NCBI GenBank assembly: GCA_021773635.1
Contig: JAJFJV010000025.1
Span: 172,319-236,318 of the forward strand
Source: Gammaproteobacteria bacterium
Lineage (GTDB): Bacteria > Pseudomonadota > Gammaproteobacteria > HK1
Length of the DNA stretch: 64,000 nucleotides
Direction: 5' to 3'
In this document: one piece after another, positions 58,237 through 64,000 of the stretch
Position numbering within the stretch: position 1 is the stretch's first letter
Layout of the letters: every line of letters starts with the position of its first letter
Program-made: the position numbers and the translations under genes
The notes under the pieces: model-generated
What the model was told of the DNA's origin: nothing
Database searches by the model: none
What the model saw: only the letters and a program-made list of their open reading frames with translations

Positions 58237-59391
58237 ATGCCCAAGCCCAGCGCTTCAAAATGTGGTGGCACGGTTGATGGCGCCTTGAAATACTGGCTCG
58301 CGCTATATCGAACTCCCGGTATAGGCAGTCGACGCTTTGCCGCCTTATTGGCCCATTTTGGATCCCCCCAAGCGGTATTTCAGGCCGGCCCCGAGCAGTT
58401 GCGGGCATTGCGGATTGGCGCTGAGAGTATTGCGGCTATCCAGACACCGGACTGGCACGCGGTCGGGCAGGATCGCGATTGGCTGTCGCTTCCCGGGCAC
58501 CATCTGCTAACGATCCAGGATCCGGATTACCCGCCATTGTTGCGTGAGATTCCAGATCCACCCCCCTTGCTATTTATCGATGGTCACCCGGAGGCCTTGC
58601 AGTCGGTACAAATAGGAATAGTGGGGTCGAGGAATCCGACAGCGGTGGGGCGCGAAACCGCCCATGCCTTTGCAAGAAAGCTGGCTGAGAGCGGCTTGAC
58701 CATAACCAGTGGTCTGGCACGCGGTATCGATGCCGCAGCACACCGGGGAGTGCTCGCTGGAGCGGGCGAAACGGTGGCGGTAACCGGTTGCGGGCCAGAC
58801 CGTATTTATCCGGCAGCCCACCGGGAACTGGCCCGGGAGATTGCACAAAGCGGCGCGGTCATCTCGGAATTTCCCATCGGGACACCACCCTCCGCCTCCA
58901 ACTTTCCCCGCCGCAACCGTATTGTCAGCGGACTGTCGCTCGGGGTTCTCGTGGTCGAGGCAGCGGAGCGCAGTGGCGCCCTGATTACCGCACGCCTGGC
59001 CGGTGAGCAGGGCCGGGAGGTCTTTGCCATCCCGGGTTCCATACATAGCCCCCTTGCCCGCGGTTGCAATCGCCTGATCCGGGATGGCGCCAAGTTGGTC
59101 CAGACTGAAACGGACATTCTCGAGGAGATTGCTGCCCAGGCCCGTGGCCTGCTGCGCGAGGCGACGGCCCCCGAAACACGGGCAGAAAATTCGGATGAGG
59201 AACCGCCAGATCCCGAATATCAGAGCCTGCTGGAGGCCCTGGGATATGAGCCTACGCCCATCGATATATTGGTGGAACGTACTGGATTGACGGCTGATAT
59301 GCTTTCCTCCATGCTGTTGCGCCTCGAATTACAGGGTGCTGTAGCGTGCGCTGCCGGTGGCGTCTATAGTCGCTGCACGCAAAGGAAATAA
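58237..59391 (+). CDS. dprA: DNA-processing protein DprA
   Basis: A 384-residue Smf/DprA protein that loads RecA on incoming single-stranded DNA during transformation. It has a SAM-like N-terminus (LALYRTPGIGSRRFAALLAHFG), the extended Rossmann fold (VGSRNPTAVGRETAHAFARKLAESGLTITSGLARGIDAAAHRGVL; EFPIGTPPSASNFPRRNRIVSGLS; GALITARLAGEQGREVFAIPGSIHSPLARGCNRLIRDGAKLV), and a C-terminal winged-helix domain. With the type IV pilus genes in the window, natural competence is possible. smg follows after 3 bp, as in E. coli. Confidence 0.96.
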   Translation: MPKPSASKCGGTVDGALKYWLALYRTPGIGSRRFAALLAHFGSPQAVFQAGPEQLRALRIGAESIAAIQTPDWHAVGQDRDWLSLPGHHLLTIQDPDYPPLLREIPDPPPLLFIDGHPEALQSVQIGIVGSRNPTAVGRETAHAFARKLAESGLTITSGLARGIDAAAHRGVLAGAGETVAVTGCGPDRIYPAAHRELAREIAQSGAVISEFPIGTPPSASNFPRRNRIVSGLSLGVLVVEAAERSGALITARLAGEQGREVFAIPGSIHSPLARGCNRLIRDGAKLVQTETDILEEIAAQARGLLREATAPETRAENSDEEPPDPEYQSLLEALGYEPTPIDILVERTGLTADMLSSMLLRLELQGAVACAAGGVYSRCTQRK

Positions 59392-59394
59392 TTG

Positions 59395-59871
59395 ATGAAA
59401 GAAAATGTCCTGGATGTCCTCATGTACCTCTTTGAGCACTACATGGATGAAGAGGTTAATGTGGATTCCGACGAGGAAGTACTGCGCACGGAACTGAGTC
59501 AGGCAGGTTTTCCCGAAGGGCAGATCAGCAAGGCTTTTGCCTGGCTGGAGGATTTGCATGAGCAACCCGAAGCCTTCCCGCATGGCTCCCGAAAGCAGCG
59601 ACAGGCCATGCGTATCTATACCTCTGAAGAGGCGGATAGGCTGGAGGTTGAGGGTCGTGGATTTTTGCTTTTTCTGGAGCAGGTGGGAGTGCTGGACCCG
59701 GTGGCCAGGGAGTGTGTGATCGGCAAGGCCATGGCGCTCGAGGTGGAGGAGTTTGACCTTGAACAACTCAAATGGGTCGTGTTGATGGTGCTTTTCAATC
59801 GTCCCGCTAGTCGCGAGACGGCGCATTGGATGGAGGACCTGGTTTTCTCCGGCAGTGGCAGTATGCATTAG
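59395..59871 (+). CDS. smg: Smg family protein
   Basis: A 158-residue acidic protein of the Smg family (DUF494), same length as E. coli Smg (157). It starts MKENVLDVLMYLFEHYMDEE and contains LRTELSQAGFPEGQISKAFAWLEDL and RIYTSEEADRLEVEGRGFLLFLEQVGVLDP. No function is established. The ATG at 59395 is preferred over a TTG 3 bp upstream; AAAGGA is well placed. It lies between dprA and topA. The 206 bp that follow hold the topA upstream region and no gene. Confidence 0.95.
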   Translation: MKENVLDVLMYLFEHYMDEEVNVDSDEEVLRTELSQAGFPEGQISKAFAWLEDLHEQPEAFPHGSRKQRQAMRIYTSEEADRLEVEGRGFLLFLEQVGVLDPVARECVIGKAMALEVEEFDLEQLKWVVLMVLFNRPASRETAHWMEDLVFSGSGSMH

Positions 59872-60077
59872 CCGCGTGCGCCGTTACTACGCAAGAGAAT
59901 CCACAGCTAAATTTTTCCGGGTATTCCCGGGCCAAGACCCAGGCTGCCCGCCGGTCAGGGCGGACTCACTTTTTTCGTACCCACTCGCAGACATGGAGCG
60001 CTCAGCGCTTCGGGCAATGTTATAGAAGCTTTGCAGTGACAGTGGCTACGCTCAACAGAAGAAAATACGGTTAAAGA

Positions 60078-62384
60078 ATGGCCAAGCAACTACTCATCGT
60101 AGAATCGCCAGCGAAGGCTCGGACGATCAAAAAATATCTCGGAAAGGGTTTCGAGGTGATGGCTTCCTATGGGCATGTGCGGGATCTGCGCCCGAAGGAA
60201 GGTGCAGTGGATCCGGACGATAGCTTTGCCATGCATTACGAGGTTATCGATAAAAGCGAGAAACATGTTTCCGCCATTGTCCGGGCGGCAAAAAAGGCCG
60301 AGGAAATTTATCTGGCAACTGACCCGGATCGTGAGGGCGAGGCCATTTCCTGGCATCTGGTGGAAATCCTCAAGGAACGCAAGGCGCTGGAGGACAAGTT
60401 GGTTCGACGCGTCGTGTTTCACGAGATAACCAAGCGCGCCATCCTGGAGGCGATGGAGGCCGCACGGGAGCTGGAAACCGATCTGGTCAATGCCCAGCAG
60501 GCACGGCGTGCGCTGGATTATCTGGTGGGTTTTAACCTCTCGCCGCTGTTGTGGAAAAAGATCCGGCGCGGTCTTTCCGCGGGCCGGGTGCAGAGCCCTG
60601 CGTTGCGGATGATCGTGGAGCGTGAGGAAGAGATCGAGCGTTTTGTGGCCCGCGAGTACTGGACCGTTGAGGGCGATCTTTCGCATTCCGGGCAGGGCTT
60701 TCTCTCCAGGCTACACACCTATCAGGGTGACAAACTCAGTCAGTTCAGTCTGGAAAACGAAGCCCAGACATTGGCGGTGGAAAAGGCCTTGCGCGAGCAG
60801 GCTGATGGCAAGCTGCTGGTCAGTGAGGTTAAGAAGCGCAAACGCCGGCGTAACCCGGCTCCGCCCTTTACCACCTCGACCTTGCAGCAGGAGGCGGCGC
60901 GCAAGCTCAGCTTCACCGCCCAGCGCACCATGCGGGTGGCGCAGCAGCTCTACGAGGGCATTCAGACCGACGACGGCCCGGTGGGCCTTATCACCTACAT
61001 GCGTACCGACTCGGTCAATCTCGCCCAGGAGGCAGTGGAGGAGATTCGCAGTTTTATTGCGAGCGAGTACGGCGCAGAAAATGTGCCCAAGAGTCCGCGG
61101 GTTTTCAAAACCAAGGCGAAGAATGCTCAAGAGGCCCATGAGGGAGTGAGGCCCACCTCGGTATTGCGTCGTCCTGAGGACCTGAGCAACACCCTGACGG
61201 CCGAGCAGCTCAAGCTCTATAGCCTTATCTGGAAGCGGGCGGTGGCCTGTCAGATGGAGGTGGCGGTGATGGATACGGTGACCGTTACCCTGGATTGTGG
61301 CGAGGACAGTAGTTTCCGGGCCGTGGGCTCCACCATTGTTTCCGCCGGCTTTCTGAAGGTTTATGAAGAGGGCAGCGATAGCGCACCGTCAGCCGCGGGC
61401 AAGGAGAATCGGTTGCCGCCGCTGGAAAAGGGCGACCAGGTGGATTTGGTGGAAATTCGGTCCATCCAGCACTTTACCGAGCCTCCACCCCGTTTTTCCG
61501 AGGCCAGCCTGGTGAAGACCCTGGAAGAGTACGAAATTGGTCGTCCTTCTACTTATGCGAGCATCATCTCCACGCTCCAGCAGCGTGAATATGTGACCCT
61601 GGAAAAGCGCCGCTTTCAGCCTACCGATGTGGGTCGGGTGGTGAGTCGCTTTCTTACCGAGCATTTCACGCCCTATGTTGACTATAAATTTACCGCCGGC
61701 CTGGAAGATGAGCTGGATGCGATTTCGCGTGGCGAAAAGGCGTGGGTACCGGTACTGGAGGGATTCTGGGGAGATTTCAAAAAGCGCGTGGACGAGAAGG
61801 CCGAGAGCGTACAACGCAGCGATGTGACCCAGGAAAAGATGGACGAAAAATGTCCTCGTTGTGGCAGCCCACTGTCTATACGTCTTGGTCGACGAGGGCG
61901 TTTCATCGGTTGTACTGCGTATCCTGAATGCACCTATACCCGTAATCTGGGTGAGGATGTGGACGGGGATAACGATGAGCCGGAGATCGTGGAAGGCCGG
62001 CAGTGCCCGGAATGTGAGTCCCCGCTGGCCATCAAGCGCGGACGTTACGGCAAGTTTATCGGATGCACCGCCTACCCGAAATGCAAGCACATGGAGCCTT
62101 TGGAAAAGCCCCGGGATACCGGTGTGCTTTGCCCGGAATGCAGCAAGGCGAATCTGCTGGAGCGCAAATCACGGCGCGGCAAGATCTTTTATTCCTGTGC
62201 CCGTTATCCCGACTGCAAGTACGCGGTCTGGAATGAGCCCGTTGCCGAGCCCTGTCCCGATTGCAGCTGGCCGCTACTGACCATCAAAACCACCAAACGG
62301 AGGGGTCGCGAGAAGGTGTGTCCACAGAAGGAATGTTCATTCAGCGTATCGCTGGAGGAGCCGGCGGAAGAATCTTCCAGCTGA
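60078..62384 (+). CDS. topA: DNA topoisomerase I
   Basis: A 768-residue type IA topoisomerase that relaxes negative supercoils. TOPRIM domain at the start (LLIVESPAKARTIKKYLG; DPDREGEAISWHL), active-site tyrosine Y307 in TYMRTDSVNL, and the archetypal KTLEEYEIGRPSTYASIISTLQ block. The C-terminus carries four CxxC-type zinc ribbons: CPRCGSP...CTAYPEC, CPECESP...CTAYPKC, CPECSKA...CARYPDC and CPDCSWP...CPQKEC. E. coli TopA is longer (865), mainly from extra C-terminal ribbon-like domains. The ATG at 60078 has a weak AAAG site. Confidence 0.97.
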   Translation: MAKQLLIVESPAKARTIKKYLGKGFEVMASYGHVRDLRPKEGAVDPDDSFAMHYEVIDKSEKHVSAIVRAAKKAEEIYLATDPDREGEAISWHLVEILKERKALEDKLVRRVVFHEITKRAILEAMEAARELETDLVNAQQARRALDYLVGFNLSPLLWKKIRRGLSAGRVQSPALRMIVEREEEIERFVAREYWTVEGDLSHSGQGFLSRLHTYQGDKLSQFSLENEAQTLAVEKALREQADGKLLVSEVKKRKRRRNPAPPFTTSTLQQEAARKLSFTAQRTMRVAQQLYEGIQTDDGPVGLITYMRTDSVNLAQEAVEEIRSFIASEYGAENVPKSPRVFKTKAKNAQEAHEGVRPTSVLRRPEDLSNTLTAEQLKLYSLIWKRAVACQMEVAVMDTVTVTLDCGEDSSFRAVGSTIVSAGFLKVYEEGSDSAPSAAGKENRLPPLEKGDQVDLVEIRSIQHFTEPPPRFSEASLVKTLEEYEIGRPSTYASIISTLQQREYVTLEKRRFQPTDVGRVVSRFLTEHFTPYVDYKFTAGLEDELDAISRGEKAWVPVLEGFWGDFKKRVDEKAESVQRSDVTQEKMDEKCPRCGSPLSIRLGRRGRFIGCTAYPECTYTRNLGEDVDGDNDEPEIVEGRQCPECESPLAIKRGRYGKFIGCTAYPKCKHMEPLEKPRDTGVLCPECSKANLLERKSRRGKIFYSCARYPDCKYAVWNEPVAEPCPDCSWPLLTIKTTKRRGREKVCPQKECSFSVSLEEPAEESSS

Positions 62385-63356
<972 letters not shown>

Positions 63357-63381
63357 TCCTGGTTTTAGTCCCTGGATCGTC

Positions 63382-63410
63382 TTGACAGGCGACCGCCCCT
63401 CAAACAAAAT
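63382..63410 (+). promoter_or_regulatory. Predicted promoter of the tRNA-tuf operon
   Basis: A perfect TTGACA (63382-63387) is followed after 17 bp by CAAAAT (63405-63410), 16 bp before the tRNA-Tyr gene. The start point would fall near 63417, leaving a short 5' leader to be removed by RNase P. Confidence 0.65.
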
Positions 63411-63426
63411 ACGCTGCTTGCTTTTT

Positions 63427-63511
63427 GGAGGGGTTCCCGAGTGGCCAAAGGGATCAGACTGTAAATCTGACGGCTCAGCCTTCGGAGGTTCGAATCCTCC
63501 CCCCTCCACCA
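63427..63511 (+). tRNA. tRNA-Tyr (anticodon GTA)
   Basis: An 85-nt class II tRNA with encoded CCA. The acceptor stem is GGAGGGG / CCCCTCC. The anticodon loop is in CAGACTGTAAATCTG, giving GTA, and a long variable arm and T-arm GGTTCGAATCC follow. First of three tRNAs ahead of tuf, as in the E. coli thrU-tyrU-glyT-thrT-tufB operon. Confidence 0.97.
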
Positions 63512-63560
63512 CTGAACCTGAAGAGGTGGGCGCTGGCGGGGCTTGGGTCCGGGGTTTCAG

Positions 63561-63634
63561 GCGGGTGTAGTTCAATGGTAGAACTTCAGCCTTCCAAGCT
63601 GAATACGTGGGTTCGATTCCCATCACCCGCTCCA
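63561..63634 (+). tRNA. tRNA-Gly (anticodon TCC)
   Basis: A 74-nt cloverleaf with encoded CCA. The acceptor stem is GCGGGTG / CACCCGC. The anticodon stem-loop TTCAGC-CTTCCAA-GCTGAA gives TCC, and the T-arm is GGTTCGATTCC. Second tRNA of the tuf operon. Confidence 0.97.
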
Positions 63635-63660
63635 GGTTTTGGCGTGTAGTGCGGCCCGGG

Positions 63661-63769
<109 letters not shown>

Positions 63770-63777
<8 letters not shown>

Positions 63778-63801
63778 ATTGGTAGCTTTTCAAGCACCCT
63801 G
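63770..63801 (+). promoter_or_regulatory. Hairpin in the tuf leader
   Basis: CAGGGTG (63770-63776) can pair with CACCCTG (63795-63801) around an 18-nt loop in the 105-bp leader between tRNA-Thr and tuf. It may mark processing of tRNA-Thr away from the tuf mRNA; no T-run follows. Confidence 0.35.
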
Positions 63802-63858
63802 AATAGTCGTTGGGCTGGGTTTTAGCCTGAATTTAATATCTGCGGGGGAGGCCATTTA

Positions 63859-64000
63859 ATGTCGAAGGAAAAATTTGAGCGGACAAAGCCGCACGTAAAC
63901 GTCGGAACCATCGGTCACGTTGACCACGGCAAGACCACGCTGACGGCGGCCATGACCAAGGTTTTATCACTGGCCCACGGTGGTGACGCCAAGGCCTTTG
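63859..64000 (+). CDS. tuf: Elongation factor Tu (partial)
   Basis: The first 47 codons of EF-Tu, cut by the right edge. The sequence [20 protein letters not shown] is followed by [16 protein letters not shown], which holds the G1 loop [10 protein letters not shown]-Tu carries aminoacyl-tRNA to the ribosome with GTP. GGGGGAGG (63844-63851) is well spaced before the ATG. Co-location with three tRNA genes matches the tufB-type operon. Confidence 0.97.
   Translation, partial: MSKEKFERTKPHVNVGTIGHVDHGKTTLTAAMTKVLSLAHGGDAKAF

Overview
The window looks like chromosomal DNA of a GC-rich gammaproteobacterium, probably of the Chromatiales / sulfur-oxidiser / methanotroph kind rather than an enteric. 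The evidence is gene order. There is yibQ-ctpA-envC beside a rhodanese gene, secB and gpsA; def-fmt-rsmB-DUF4390-ntrY-ntrX-trkA-trkH; dprA-smg-topA-hemF; and a tRNA-Tyr / tRNA-Gly / tRNA-Thr / tuf operon. A complete MSHA-type pilus cluster and a pilV-W-X-Y1-Y2-E minor pilin operon are also present. No integrase, transposase, prophage or CRISPR array was seen. Genus cannot be fixed from the sequence alone.

Layout. 1-15492 is mostly housekeeping: a partial class II aldolase, coq7, a NodI/NodJ-like ABC exporter, rplM-rpsI-tRNA-Gln with promoter, leader hairpin and terminator, a repeat-rich gene-free gap (4340-4790), rmuC, degQ, a cbpA-like DnaJ gene, small conserved genes, yibQ-ctpA-envC, rhodanese-secB-gpsA. 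15489-19163 holds a membrane-bound PAS-PAS-GGDEF-EAL protein and, next to it, a free-standing copy of only its periplasmic sensor domain. 19164-19560 is a regulatory gap with a perfect CRP/Vfr-type palindrome and two 9-bp direct repeats spaced 21 bp apart (LytTR/AlgR-like). 19561-26607 is the type IVa minor pilin operon. 26877-30073 is a coupled pair: an unrecognised secreted 205-aa protein and an MshQ-like PKD/DUF6701 protein. 30134-43167 is mshI-(pilN-like)-J-K-L-M-N-E-G-F-A-C-D-O-P, followed on the other strand by an O-antigen-ligase / pilin-glycosyltransferase-type membrane protein. 45189-46605 has trmL and a class 1B pyrD whose divergent start codons overlap. 46760-56763 is an eight-gene minus-strand run, trkH back to def. 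56979-64000 returns to the plus strand: LysM protein, dprA, smg, topA, hemF, three tRNAs and the start of tuf.

How the genes may work together (inference). The centre of the window (about 15.5-45 kb) is a surface-attachment region. It holds a cyclic-di-GMP synthase/hydrolase with a periplasmic sensor, a type IV pilus tip/priming set, a whole MSHA machine whose motor MshE has the tandem motif known to bind cyclic-di-GMP, a displaced MshQ-like adhesin and a possible pilin glycan ligase. Predicted CRP-like and LytTR-like sites in front of the minor pilin operon suggest cAMP and two-component input. The least explained parts are the 205-aa/MshQ-like pair, the orphan sensor domain and the nested stem-loop element near 4364-4468.
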